Assembly: GCA_016712675.1 (NCBI GenBank) | Contig: JADJQR010000001.1 | Location: forward strand, 1,488,001-1,552,000 | DNA length: 64,000 nt | From: a bacterium | Lineage (GTDB): Bacteria > Krumholzibacteriota > Krumholzibacteriia > LZORAL124-64-63 | Direction: 5' to 3' | Shown here: piece after piece, positions 8,953 to 18,115 of the stretch | How positions within the stretch are numbered: position 1 is the first letter of the stretch | How the letters are laid out: each line of letters begins with the position of its first letter | Notes under the pieces: generated by a model | What the model was told of the DNA's origin: nothing | Databases searched by the model: none | What the model saw: the letters and a program-made list of their open reading frames with translations, nothing else | Position numbers and translations under genes: made by a program

Positions 8953-10506
8953 GTGCGGATCCTCCGCAAGGAAGCCTGGGCTGGCCGCTGGCCGCTGCTG
9001 TGCGTAGCGGCGTACGTGGGCCTGGGCCTGGCCGTGTCGCTGGTCACGTCCCCGCTGGGCGATCTCGGGGTCGAGGCCGACTTCTTCGCCGAGCTGGCGC
9101 CGGCCGCCCAGGAGCTGGCAGCCGGCCGCTTCGCCGTGGCGAACCACCCGTACAAGGGTCCGCTGCACGCCTTCGTGCTGGTGCCGGTGCACGCGCTGCT
9201 GGCGCCGCTGGGGGTGGGCTGGTACCGCGCGGCCGTGTTCCTCAGCCTGCTGGCGGCAGCCGGCACGCTGCTGCTGCTGCACCGGCTTGCGCGCGTGCTG
9301 CTTGGACCGCGCGCGGCGGCGGTGGCCCTGCTGGTGGCGGCCGTGCTCAAGGTCTTCTTCATCCACGCCCACAAGGCGTCCTCGGACCAGCTCTTCGTGC
9401 TGCTGGTGACGGCCGCGGCCGCGGTCCTGCTGACGGGGCGGCCGGGACCTCGCGCCTGGCTGGGCTGCGGGGCCGTCGCGGGGCTGGCCTGGTTGACGCG
9501 CGACAACGGCATCGTCGTGCCGGTGTGGGCGGCGCTGGTCCTGCTGGCGGTGGATCCCTGGCGGCAGACCTGGCGCCGGCGTGCGCTGGGCGTGGCCTGC
9601 GTCGCGGGCGCCTTCCTCGTCGTCGCCTCGCCGTGGCTGGTGGCTACGCGGGTGCAGACCGGCGGCTGGATCGCGTCGCGCAACCTGCAGAATGTCGTGG
9701 ACGAGTTCTATGGCGGGGAGCGGGCGGCGCTGGTACCGGCAGGGGGCTTCGGTTCGCTGGGCCAGGTCGTGGCGCACGACCCCGCGCACTTCGCTTCGCG
9801 CTTCCTGGGCAACCTCCCGCGCCATTTCGTGGCCGACCTCAACCAGGTGACCGGGCTGACGTTCGGGGCGCTGGCACTGGCCCTGCTGGCGCTGCTGGCC
9901 TGGCGGCGGCCGGACCGCCGCCAGTGGGCGTACCTGCTGCTGGGCGCGCTCATGTTCACCGCGCTGGGCGCCGTGTTCTACCGGCCGCGCTTCTCGCTGC
10001 CCCTGGTGCCGGTGTGGGCGTTCGCCGTCGCGCTGGCGTGCGAGCGGCTGCCCCGCTGGCGGGCCGCAGCGGCCGCCCTGGTCGTGGCCTCGGCCGTATC
10101 GCTGCACGCGGTCCACGCGACGCGCGCGGTGCGCTTCTACGCATCGCAGCAGCCGCGGCACCTGGAAGCGGCCATCGCCGCGGCACCTCTCTGGGCGGCG
10201 GGGGCCGTCGGGGACGACGGGCGTCCGGTCGCGGTGATGGCCCGCAAGGCGCACCTGGCCCACCATGCGGGGCTGCGCTACGTGCCATACCCGCTGATGG
10301 CGACCGACCAGCAGGACCTGGTCGACCGCGCCCGCGCGCGCGGTGCGACCTTCCTGGTCGTCGGCCGGATCGAGCGCTCGTACCTGCCGGACGAGGCCAT
10401 GCTGGATCGTCTGGATACGCTTCCGGGCGTGTCGGTGGCGTGGCGGGACCCGCAGACGCTCGTCTACCGCGTGCGCGACGGGCGCGCGCCGGCCGGCGGT
10501 TCCTGA
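8953..10506 (+). CDS. polytopic membrane protein, GT-C glycosyltransferase-like (ArnT/PMT type)
   Basis: A 517-residue protein with about ten hydrophobic segments and a soluble C-terminal ~130 residues. An acidic motif in the first extracytoplasmic loop (GVEADFFAELAPAAQ, about residues 38-52) and the layout of long Leu/Ala/Val helices resemble GT-C enzymes. These transfer sugars from polyprenyl-phosphate donors to lipids or proteins. The classical Asp-Asp pair is not clear, so this is a fold-level call. The GTG start at 8953 follows GGGAG at 8941. Its last 43 bases overlap the convergent M20D gene. It is the only plus-strand gene between the sdh and RND operons. Confidence 0.65.
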   Translation: MRILRKEAWAGRWPLLCVAAYVGLGLAVSLVTSPLGDLGVEADFFAELAPAAQELAAGRFAVANHPYKGPLHAFVLVPVHALLAPLGVGWYRAAVFLSLLAAAGTLLLLHRLARVLLGPRAAAVALLVAAVLKVFFIHAHKASSDQLFVLLVTAAAAVLLTGRPGPRAWLGCGAVAGLAWLTRDNGIVVPVWAALVLLAVDPWRQTWRRRALGVACVAGAFLVVASPWLVATRVQTGGWIASRNLQNVVDEFYGGERAALVPAGGFGSLGQVVAHDPAHFASRFLGNLPRHFVADLNQVTGLTFGALALALLALLAWRRPDRRQWAYLLLGALMFTALGAVFYRPRFSLPLVPVWAFAVALACERLPRWRAAAAALVVASAVSLHAVHATRAVRFYASQQPRHLEAAIAAAPLWAAGAVGDDGRPVAVMARKAHLAHHAGLRYVPYPLMATDQQDLVDRARARGATFLVVGRIERSYLPDEAMLDRLDTLPGVSVAWRDPQTLVYRVRDGRAPAGGS

Positions 10507-11636
10507 AGCGCCAGCCGGGCCAGGCGGTACAGCAGGTCGACGCCCGTCGGCAGCAGCGCATCGTTGAAGTCGTAGCGTTCGGCGTGGAGCCCGGGATGTC
10601 GGCGTCCGGCCCCCAGGCCGAACAACGCGCCCCGTCCCAGGTTGGCCAGCGCGCCGAAATCCTCCGACCAGCGGAACGCGCTTTCGCGCGGGCGGGCCGG
10701 GCGCAGGCCTGCCTCCCTGGCCGCGCGTCGCACCAGCGCAGTCGCCGTCGGGTCGTTCCAGACGACCGGGAAGACCTCCTCCCACGACAGCGAGCAGGCC
10801 AGTCCGTGGCGCCGCGCGATCGCCCGCGCGGCCGCTGCGGCGCGCCGGCGCAGCGTCGCCAGTGCCCGGTCGTCGTCGGCGCGCAGCGTGGCCAGGACCT
10901 CGGCCTGGGCCGGCGCGACGCCAAAGGCCGGTTCGCCCAGCCGGGCGTGCGTGACCGTGACCAGCTCCCGTGCCGCGGCGGCGCGGGGCGGCAGCGTCAC
11001 CAGCGCCATGATGAGCTCGGACACGGCCAGGTCGGGCGAGCGCCCGCGGTCCGGCTGCGCCGCATGGGCGGACCGGCCGCGCAGGCTGATCCGCAGTCCC
11101 GCGCTGCCGGCCGCGAAGGCGCCCGGACGGGTCAGCACGCTGCCCTCGGCGTAGCCCGGCAGGTTGTGCAGCGCGAAGAGCCAGTCCGGCCCCAGCGCGC
11201 GCAGGCGCGGGTCGGCCGCCACGGCCGCGGCGCCGGCGCCGGTCTCCTCGGCGGGTTGGAACAGAAGCACCAGGCGACCCTGCGGGGGCGGTACCTTGGC
11301 CAGGCGCCGGGCGACGCCCAGCAGCATGGCCATGTGGCCGTCGTGGCCGCACTTGTGCGCGATGCCGCCGGTGCGCGAGGCATGGGGCAACGCGATCGTC
11401 TCGGGCACGGCCACGGCATCCAGCTCGGCCCGCAGCACCACCACGGGTCCGGCCGTGCCGGCCGGGGCGTCCCAGGCGGCGGCCACGCCGTGGCCGCCGA
11501 GCCCCTCGAGCACGAGCGCCGGCCGGCAGGCGCGCAGCCGCGCGGCGATGAACGCCGCGGTGCGCGTCTCGGCGCCGGACGGCTCGGCCAGCGCGTGCAG
11601 GCGCCGGCGCAGCGCCACCAGGCCGCGCTCAGCCAT
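10464..11636 (-). CDS. M20D-family amidohydrolase (metallopeptidase)
   Basis: A 390-residue zinc-type amidohydrolase resembling the IAA-amino-acid hydrolase/HipO/AmhX group. Family motifs in order: RAELDAV (69-75), HKCGHDGHMA (94-103) with the metal-binding Cys and His, QPAEETG with the catalytic/metal Glu pair, HNLPGY, a central dimerisation ('lid') domain, and a C-terminal HPGLHAERYDFND region supplying another His. Such enzymes hydrolyse N-acyl amino acids or small amides; the substrate here is unknown. The start overlaps the upstream RND gene by 8 bases. It is therefore the last member of the efflux operon and may act on or detoxify related compounds (inference). The 3' end overlaps the convergent membrane-protein gene by 43 bases. 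Confidence 0.88.
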   Translation of the reverse strand: MAERGLVALRRRLHALAEPSGAETRTAAFIAARLRACRPALVLEGLGGHGVAAAWDAPAGTAGPVVVLRAELDAVAVPETIALPHASRTGGIAHKCGHDGHMAMLLGVARRLAKVPPPQGRLVLLFQPAEETGAGAAAVAADPRLRALGPDWLFALHNLPGYAEGSVLTRPGAFAAGSAGLRISLRGRSAHAAQPDRGRSPDLAVSELIMALVTLPPRAAAARELVTVTHARLGEPAFGVAPAQAEVLATLRADDDRALATLRRRAAAAARAIARRHGLACSLSWEEVFPVVWNDPTATALVRRAAREAGLRPARPRESAFRWSEDFGALANLGRGALFGLGAGRRHPGLHAERYDFNDALLPTGVDLLYRLARLALQEPPAGARPSRTR

Positions 11637-14600
11637 CGCCGGCCACCGGCAACGCGCCGCCAGGAGCGCGTGTCGCGCCGGCGCGCCGGGCGGCCCACCG
11701 CTGCCGCAGCCGCGCCAGGCCCCAGCCCCAGCGCGTGAAGGTCCAGTAGAGGGCTGGCACCACGCCCAGGATCAACACGGTGCTCGAGGTGAGGCCCCCG
11801 ATGGACGACAGCGCCAGATTCTCCCAGATGTCCCGACCCCCGCCTGTGTCGTGCTTGTACAGTAGGGGCAGCATCCCGGCGACGGTCGTGCCGCTGGTCA
11901 GCAGGATCGAGCGCATCTGGATGCGGACGCCGTCGCAGACCGCGCGCCTGAGCAGGTCCTGCCTGAGCGCGGTGGGCAGGCGCCAGAGATCGAAGCCGCC
12001 GGTGCGCCGGCCGGCGGGCAACAGCCCGTCCTCGGTACCGGCTTGCGGTCCCGCGGCGGCGGCCAGTTCACGCACCTGCAGGCGGAAGCGCTCGAGCAGG
12101 AGGATCGCGTTGTTGACCACGACGCCGAACATCAGGACCAGCCCGATGCGGGCGGACGAGTCGAACTCGGCACCGGTCGCCCAGAAGATGCCGGCCACCC
12201 CGACCAGGGACAGCGGAACGGCCAGCATCACCAGCAGCGGCAGCAGCAGGCTCTCGAACATCGCCGCCAGCACCATGAAGACGAACGCGACCGTCAGCCA
12301 CAGCGTGCCGCGCAATTCGGCTTCCTCGTCCTGGGTGACCTGCTGGCCGCTCAGGTCCTCGGCGGTGTACCCGTACGGCAGCGTGACGCCGGCGATGATC
12401 TCCTCGATGAACTGCCGCCGCATGCGGTCGGTGCCGATGTACTCCCAGTTCAAGAGCTGGCTGTAGCGCTGGTCGTGCCGCTCGATGGAACTGATCTCGG
12501 GGCGCTGTTCGAGCGAGGCGATACGCCCCAGCTGCACCTTCTGGCCGCGGCTGGTGGTCAGCGTGCGCCCGAGCACCTGGTCGTACTGGATCTGGTCGGC
12601 GTCGGCGTAGGTCAACATCAACCGCTGGTCCTCACCGTCCACGACCATGTGCCACGGCGACTCGACGCCGAGCAGGCGGCGGATGTGGCCCATGACCTCG
12701 GCCATGCTGAGCCGGTGCGCGGCGAGGGCCTGCCTGTCCAGCACGACGACCGTCTCGTCGGTGTCCGAGCGGCTGAACTGGTCGCCGCTGGTCAGGCGCG
12801 CGTTGCGGACGCGCCGATTGCGGTCCAGGCGCTCCAGCATGCCGTCGCTGATCGCCTTGAGTTCCTTGCTGTTGTAGCCGGTCAGGCGCACGGTCGAGTT
12901 GGCCATGCCGCCGCCGCGGCCGCCCTTCATGTAGGGATCACCGAAGCCGTTGATCCAGATGAACATGCCGCCGAGCTCCTCGGCCAGCACGATCACGCGG
13001 TTGCGGTAGAGTTCCGGGTACGCGCTGGCCAGCAGCTCGTCCTCGAACTCGATGAACATCCAGGCGCGGTTGCCGGCGGCGCCGCTGCGCAGGTGGGCCC
13101 CTTCGGGCAGCGGCAGCACCTCGTCCTCGAACAGGCGGATCGTCTCGCTGGACAGCTTGACGTCGGTGCCGGTCGGCTGCTCGAGGTAGACGACGATCTG
13201 CTCCTTGGGCGCGGGCCGCCAGAAGCCGCCGGTGCTCACCTTCTCCTTGAAGACCCACACCGTGCCGGCACCCAGCAGCAGGGTCACCGCCAGCGGCACG
13301 TACCAGATGCGCAGGCTGACGCGGGTCAGCGTCCCGGCCCAGGCCACGAAGGCGCCGACGGCCACCAGCAGCAACGTGCCGCCGCCGGCCCAGGGCAGCG
13401 CCCGGCGCACCGTCGAGGCATCCTTCCAGAAGTGCACGACAGCCAGCGCCACGAGCGCCAACAGGATCGTGCCCAGGGCCCAGCGCCAGAACAGCGGCCA
13501 GCCGGCCAGCCCGAACTCGTCGTCGCCCGCGTGCGTGCGTCGCAGCTCGCGCTCGGCCGGGCCGCGCAGGCTGACCGGGATCCAGGCGAAGGCGACCAGG
13601 ATCGAGGCCAGCATCGCGATGCCGACGCTGACCGCCAGCGGCACGTAGAAGAGGGAGAGACGGTCCGTCAGGAAGACGAACGACAGGAAGGCCACGACGG
13701 TGGTCAGGGTCGTGGCCATGATGGGGAAGGCGACCTCGCGCGTGCCCTCCAGCAGCGCCGTCCGGCTGTCCGTCGCACGCCCGCCGGACAGTCGGCGATG
13801 GATCGCGTCGAGCACCAGGATGCTGTTGTCCAGCAGCATGCCGAAGCACACGGTCAGGCCGCTGATGGTGATGAAGTTCACCGTGACGCCAAGGAAGTAG
13901 AACAGCGACAGGCAGATCACGATCGCCAGCAGGATCGAGGCGATCACGATCGCCACCAGGCGCAGGCGCTTGAGCGCGAGCGCCAGCATCGCGAACAGGA
14001 GCCCCAGGATGACGAGCGACCGTGTCACCAGTTCGCGCAGCTTCTCCTCGAGGTCGGCGCCTTCGTCCTGGTCCACCTCGAAGTCCACCGGGAACGGGGC
14101 TTCGGCGCTGATCCGCGGCAGTTCGGCCCGCAGGCGCCGGCTGATGGAGATCGAGTTCTGCCCGCTGCGCTTGGTGACCAGGAGCGTGACCACGTTGCGA
14201 CCGTCGATGCGGCTGTAGTAGGCGATGTCCTCGAAGGCGGGCTCGACGTCGGCCACGTGGTGCAGCTTCACCGGCTGTCCGCCCCGCACGGCCAGCACGG
14301 TTGCACCCAGCGTGCGGGCGCTGGCCGTGTCGCGCACGCTGACCGCCAGTTCGCGTCCGTGGCGCCTGACCGCGCCGGCAGGCGTCAGGTCGTCGCGGGC
14401 GTCGAGGCGGGCGGCCACCGCATCGGCCGTCAGTCCGTAGCGTTCCAGCTTCTCGAGGTCCAGCCGGACCTTCAGGAGGGGGCGGGCACCGCCGCGCAGC
14501 TCGGCGTCGGCCACGCCCTCGATCGACACGAAGCGCGGCACGATCCAGCTCTCGGCGCGATCGCGCAGGTCGTTGATCTCCAGGGGAGAGACCAGGCTGA

Positions 14601-15024
14601 CGGAGAAGAACTCCTCGGTGCGCAGTTCCTGCGGGACGTAGGGCCGGATGAACGGCTGTCCCGCCTGCGGTGGCAGGGTGCGGCGCACCGCGCCCAGGCG
14701 CTCGGAGAGTTCCAGCCGCGCGAACTCCATGTCCGTCCCGCGCTTGTACTTGACCGTGACCGTACTCTGGTCGTGCCGGGAGGAGGATTCGATGTCCTCG
14801 ACGCCGTGGCACCCGGCCACGGCGTCCTCGATCGGCAGGGTCACCGAGCGCTGGATGGCGCTGGGCGAGGCGCCGTTCCAGCCGGTCACGATCGAGAGCT
14901 CGGGCAGCTCGGTGGCCGGCATTGCCTCGATGTCGAGGTGGGGCACCGCGTAGAGCCCAGTCACGAGCAGGGCCGCAAACAGCATCGCCGTCGAGACGGG
15001 GTGGTCCACCGCGAAGCGGATCAT
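11629..15024 (-). CDS. RND efflux transporter permease (first of the tandem pair by position)
   Basis: A 1131-residue inner-membrane proton/substrate antiporter of the HAE1/AcrB-like class. It has the N-terminal membrane helix (FAVDHPVSTAMLFAALL), porter domains, the central helix bundle with CFGMLLDNSILVLDAI, a second porter half, and C-terminal helices with the FGVVVNNAILLLERF motif. The transmembrane relay keeps one Asp (LLDN) where AcrB has Asp-Asp; the Asp-Asn form is common in many RND permeases. An unusual insert around residues 500-590 adds two or three extra hydrophobic segments before the second porter half. It starts 13 bases after the neighbouring permease stops. With the adaptor upstream and a second permease it probably forms a mixed pump like MdtBC (inference). 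Confidence 0.93.
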   Translation of the reverse strand: MIRFAVDHPVSTAMLFAALLVTGLYAVPHLDIEAMPATELPELSIVTGWNGASPSAIQRSVTLPIEDAVAGCHGVEDIESSSRHDQSTVTVKYKRGTDMEFARLELSERLGAVRRTLPPQAGQPFIRPYVPQELRTEEFFSVSLVSPLEINDLRDRAESWIVPRFVSIEGVADAELRGGARPLLKVRLDLEKLERYGLTADAVAARLDARDDLTPAGAVRRHGRELAVSVRDTASARTLGATVLAVRGGQPVKLHHVADVEPAFEDIAYYSRIDGRNVVTLLVTKRSGQNSISISRRLRAELPRISAEAPFPVDFEVDQDEGADLEEKLRELVTRSLVILGLLFAMLALALKRLRLVAIVIASILLAIVICLSLFYFLGVTVNFITISGLTVCFGMLLDNSILVLDAIHRRLSGGRATDSRTALLEGTREVAFPIMATTLTTVVAFLSFVFLTDRLSLFYVPLAVSVGIAMLASILVAFAWIPVSLRGPAERELRRTHAGDDEFGLAGWPLFWRWALGTILLALVALAVVHFWKDASTVRRALPWAGGGTLLLVAVGAFVAWAGTLTRVSLRIWYVPLAVTLLLGAGTVWVFKEKVSTGGFWRPAPKEQIVVYLEQPTGTDVKLSSETIRLFEDEVLPLPEGAHLRSGAAGNRAWMFIEFEDELLASAYPELYRNRVIVLAEELGGMFIWINGFGDPYMKGGRGGGMANSTVRLTGYNSKELKAISDGMLERLDRNRRVRNARLTSGDQFSRSDTDETVVVLDRQALAAHRLSMAEVMGHIRRLLGVESPWHMVVDGEDQRLMLTYADADQIQYDQVLGRTLTTSRGQKVQLGRIASLEQRPEISSIERHDQRYSQLLNWEYIGTDRMRRQFIEEIIAGVTLPYGYTAEDLSGQQVTQDEEAELRGTLWLTVAFVFMVLAAMFESLLLPLLVMLAVPLSLVGVAGIFWATGAEFDSSARIGLVLMFGVVVNNAILLLERFRLQVRELAAAAGPQAGTEDGLLPAGRRTGGFDLWRLPTALRQDLLRRAVCDGVRIQMRSILLTSGTTVAGMLPLLYKHDTGGGRDIWENLALSSIGGLTSSTVLILGVVPALYWTFTRWGWGLARLRQRWAARRAGATRAPGGALPVAGDG

Positions 15025-15037
15025 GGTACCCGCCCCC

Positions 15038-18000
15038 TCAGTCCCAGCGCCGGTCGAGGCGCCGGTGGGCCAGCTCGTACAGCGCGGGCGTCATGAACAG
15101 CGTGAGGATCGTGGACAGTCCCAGGCCGCCGATGATGGTAATGGCCAGCGGACGCTGCATCTGGTCGCCGGTGCCCAGGCCCAGGGCCATCGGCAGCAGG
15201 CCGACGATCGTGGTCACGGTCGTCATCACGATCGGGCGCAGGCGGCGCCGGCTGGCTTCCAGCAGGGCGGCACGGCCCCCGAAGCCCTCGGCCCGCAGGT
15301 CGCGCACGGTCGCCACCTTGACGATCGCGTCGTTGACGTCCACGCCCAGCAGCGCGATGAGACCGATCAGGGACATGATGTTCAGCGACTGGCCCGTCAG
15401 GGCCAGGGCCGCCAGCGCGGCGGCAATGCCGACCGGCAGGACGGCCGTGACGATGAACGGGTCCAGGAAGCTCTCGAACTGGGCGGCCAGGATCATGTAG
15501 ACGAGCACACAGGACAGGAGCAGCGCCCACCCCAGGGAACGGAAGCTGGCGTTGATCTCCTCCTGCTCGCCACCGGTCACGAACGAGACGCCGTCCGGCA
15601 CCGCCAGGCCCGCCAGGAGCGGCTTCACCTCGGACCAGGCCTCGTCCACCGAGCGGCCCTCGACGTCGCCGCTGATCGTCACCTGCCGGCGCTGGTCCCG
15701 CCGCACGATCTCACGCACCGGCACACCCTCCGTGCCGCTGACGAACGCCGACAGGGGCACGGACTTGCCGTCCGGCAGCTGGACGGGCGAGCCGAGCACG
15801 AGCGCCAGGTCATGGCGCTGCTCGCGCGGCAGGCGCACGGCGATGTCGATCCGTTGTTCGATCTCGTTGTAGGTCGTCGCCACGGAACCCTGGATGCGAT
15901 CGCGCAGCTCGCGGGCCAGCGCGTCCGGCTCCAGGCCGTAGCGCAGCGCCTTCTCGCGGTCGATGGCGATCTCGACCGTCGGGTTGCCCAGCACCCGTTC
16001 CACGTCGACGCTGCCCAGCCCGCGCACCTTCCGCAGTTGCGGCAGCAGCGACGACGCGACGGCCCCGGCGGCGGCCGGATCCTCCGCCACGATGCCGAGC
16101 GTAAACGACGCCTCGCCGCTGGACATGACCTCGCGCAGGCCGACACCCTCCTCGGCGTACGCCGAGGTGGCGCCGACCAGGGCGTCCAGCCGAGGCTGAA
16201 GGCGGGTCCGGACAGCTTCCAGGTCGCGGCGCCCGTGGCGCGTCGGCACCAGCATGACGCGCAGGCGCGCCGTGTTCGCCGCGCTGTATTCCTTCAGGCT
16301 GGCCAGCGTCCGTTCGGTGACGCCGACCTGCGTGTAGACGGAAGCCACCTCGGGCTGGCGCGCCAGGAAGGCCGCCAGCTCGGCCGCGGTGGATTCGGTC
16401 AGCTCCAGGGGCGTCCCGGCCGGCAGTTCGATCGCCAGCGTGAAATCGCCGCGGGCCCGTTCGGGCATGAAGGACCGCGGCAGCCCCAACCCAAGCCAGG
16501 CGGCGATGGCGACGCCGGCGACAAGGCAGGCCAGGAACGGCGCCTTCCGGGCCAGGACCCGTTCGAGAGCCGCATGGTAGCGCTCGGCCATCGCCTCGTA
16601 GAGGCGATCGAAGGGGCGCAGCAGCGCCGGCGGACGGTCGGTCGGCGCGCGCAGGATGCGGGCCGACAGCATCGGCTGCAGCAGCACCGCCGTCAGGATC
16701 GAGACCAGCAGCGAGATGGTCACCGTCAGCGCCTGGTCCCGGAAGAAGGCCCCGGCGATGCCCGGCACGTAGATGACCGGGAAGAAGACGGCCACGGTGG
16801 TCAGCGTCGCCGCGATCACCGGCATGGCCACCTCGCGCGCGCCGGCGGCGCACTCGTCGCCAACCGGGGCGCCGGTGCGCAGGCCCAGCCGGCGATTGAT
16901 GTTGTCGAGCACGACGATCGAGTTGTCCACGAGCATGCCGGCCGCCAGGGACAGGCCACCGAGGCTCATCAGGTTCAGCCCCACCTTGGCGAAATAGAGG
17001 AACGCGAACGTCGCCAGCACGGACACCGGGATGGCCAGGCTGACGACGACCGGGCTGCGCCAGTCCTTGAGGAACAGGTACAGCACGACGAAGGCCAGCA
17101 GCGAGCCGTAGACCAGTGAGCCCTGCAGGCCGCGGAAGCTCTCCTGGACGAAGTCGGCGTCCCGGTAGATGAAGGCGTGGCGGAAGGCGGGGTACTGCCC
17201 GGACAGGACCGCCAGCACGCGGTCGATCTCCTCGGTGGTCCGGATCGTGTTCTCGCCGATCTCCTTGTACAGGTGCAGCGAGACGACCTCGCGCCCGTCG
17301 TGCAGCGTGAAGCCCTCGGGCTCCCTGACCGTGTCGGTGACTTCGGCCAGATCGCCGATGGTGATGCCGGCGCCGGCGGCCGGGATCTCGGTGCGGCGGA
17401 TCTCGTCCAGATTCTCGAACTCGCCGAGGATGCGCAGGGGCAGCTGCAGCGGCCCCTTCCGGATGCGCCCGCCCGGGAAGCTGATGTTCGCCACGCGCAG
17501 GGCCTCGGCCAGGTCGCCCATGTCCAGCCCGTAGAGGCGCAGCTTCGCGAAGTCCGGACTGACCAGGATCTCGCGCTCGGCGCCGCCCACGATCTCGGCC
17601 TGGCTGACACCCTGGATCTGCTCGAGGGCGGGCTTCACGACCTCACGCGCGAACTCGGTCATGCGCGATAGCGGTTCGTCGCCCCTGACGACCATGATCG
17701 CGATGGGGCGCGCGGACGGATCCCAGCGCAGGATCAGGGGGCGATCGGCCGCGGCCGGGAAGTCGTCGCGGTAGGAAACGCGGTCGATGGCCTCCCGCAG
17801 GTGCAAGTTGGCGAAGTCCATCCCCGTGCCCCAGTCGTACTGGACGGTGATGGTGGAGACGCCTTCGCGCGTCTTCGAAACGACACGCCGCACGCCGGCC
17901 AGTCCGGTGATCACTTCCTCGAGCGGCTGGGTGACCAGCCGCTCCAGGTCGTCCGCCGGGGTGTCGGCCCAGTTCGTGATGACCGTCAGGTTGGGGTAGT

Positions 18001-18115
18001 TGATCGCCGGCAGCAGGTCCACCGGCAGGCGCTGCCGGGCCTGCCAGCCGATCAGCACCAGACCCAGGAAGAGCATCAGGACGGCGACGGGCCGCCGGAC
18101 CGCGGCGGTGATCAT
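15038..18115 (-). CDS. RND efflux transporter permease (second of the tandem pair)
   Basis: A 1025-residue HAE1/AcrB-like permease. The ATG at 18115 gives the expected N-terminus (MITAAVRRPVAVLMLFLG). In-frame sequence upstream belongs to the adaptor gene in another frame. The central motif AAGMLVDNSIVVLDNINRR shows the retained Asp and the Asn replacement typical of the SwrC/YerP-like group. The C-terminal LGVDVNDAIVKV is the second relay motif. The start overlaps the adaptor stop as ATGA (4 bases), so adaptor and permease are translationally coupled. The sequence differs markedly from the neighbouring permease, so the two look like non-identical subunits rather than a recent duplication. 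No outer-membrane channel gene is in the operon. Confidence 0.93.
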   Translation of the reverse strand: MITAAVRRPVAVLMLFLGLVLIGWQARQRLPVDLLPAINYPNLTVITNWADTPADDLERLVTQPLEEVITGLAGVRRVVSKTREGVSTITVQYDWGTGMDFANLHLREAIDRVSYRDDFPAAADRPLILRWDPSARPIAIMVVRGDEPLSRMTEFAREVVKPALEQIQGVSQAEIVGGAEREILVSPDFAKLRLYGLDMGDLAEALRVANISFPGGRIRKGPLQLPLRILGEFENLDEIRRTEIPAAGAGITIGDLAEVTDTVREPEGFTLHDGREVVSLHLYKEIGENTIRTTEEIDRVLAVLSGQYPAFRHAFIYRDADFVQESFRGLQGSLVYGSLLAFVVLYLFLKDWRSPVVVSLAIPVSVLATFAFLYFAKVGLNLMSLGGLSLAAGMLVDNSIVVLDNINRRLGLRTGAPVGDECAAGAREVAMPVIAATLTTVAVFFPVIYVPGIAGAFFRDQALTVTISLLVSILTAVLLQPMLSARILRAPTDRPPALLRPFDRLYEAMAERYHAALERVLARKAPFLACLVAGVAIAAWLGLGLPRSFMPERARGDFTLAIELPAGTPLELTESTAAELAAFLARQPEVASVYTQVGVTERTLASLKEYSAANTARLRVMLVPTRHGRRDLEAVRTRLQPRLDALVGATSAYAEEGVGLREVMSSGEASFTLGIVAEDPAAAGAVASSLLPQLRKVRGLGSVDVERVLGNPTVEIAIDREKALRYGLEPDALARELRDRIQGSVATTYNEIEQRIDIAVRLPREQRHDLALVLGSPVQLPDGKSVPLSAFVSGTEGVPVREIVRRDQRRQVTISGDVEGRSVDEAWSEVKPLLAGLAVPDGVSFVTGGEQEEINASFRSLGWALLLSCVLVYMILAAQFESFLDPFIVTAVLPVGIAAALAALALTGQSLNIMSLIGLIALLGVDVNDAIVKVATVRDLRAEGFGGRAALLEASRRRLRPIVMTTVTTIVGLLPMALGLGTGDQMQRPLAITIIGGLGLSTILTLFMTPALYELAHRRLDRRWD

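Noticed and set aside
12043-15096. Plus-strand open frame of about 1000 codons opposite the RND permease
   Set aside because: Composition is Gln/His/Arg-rich without domains, and the permease on the minus strand is unambiguous.
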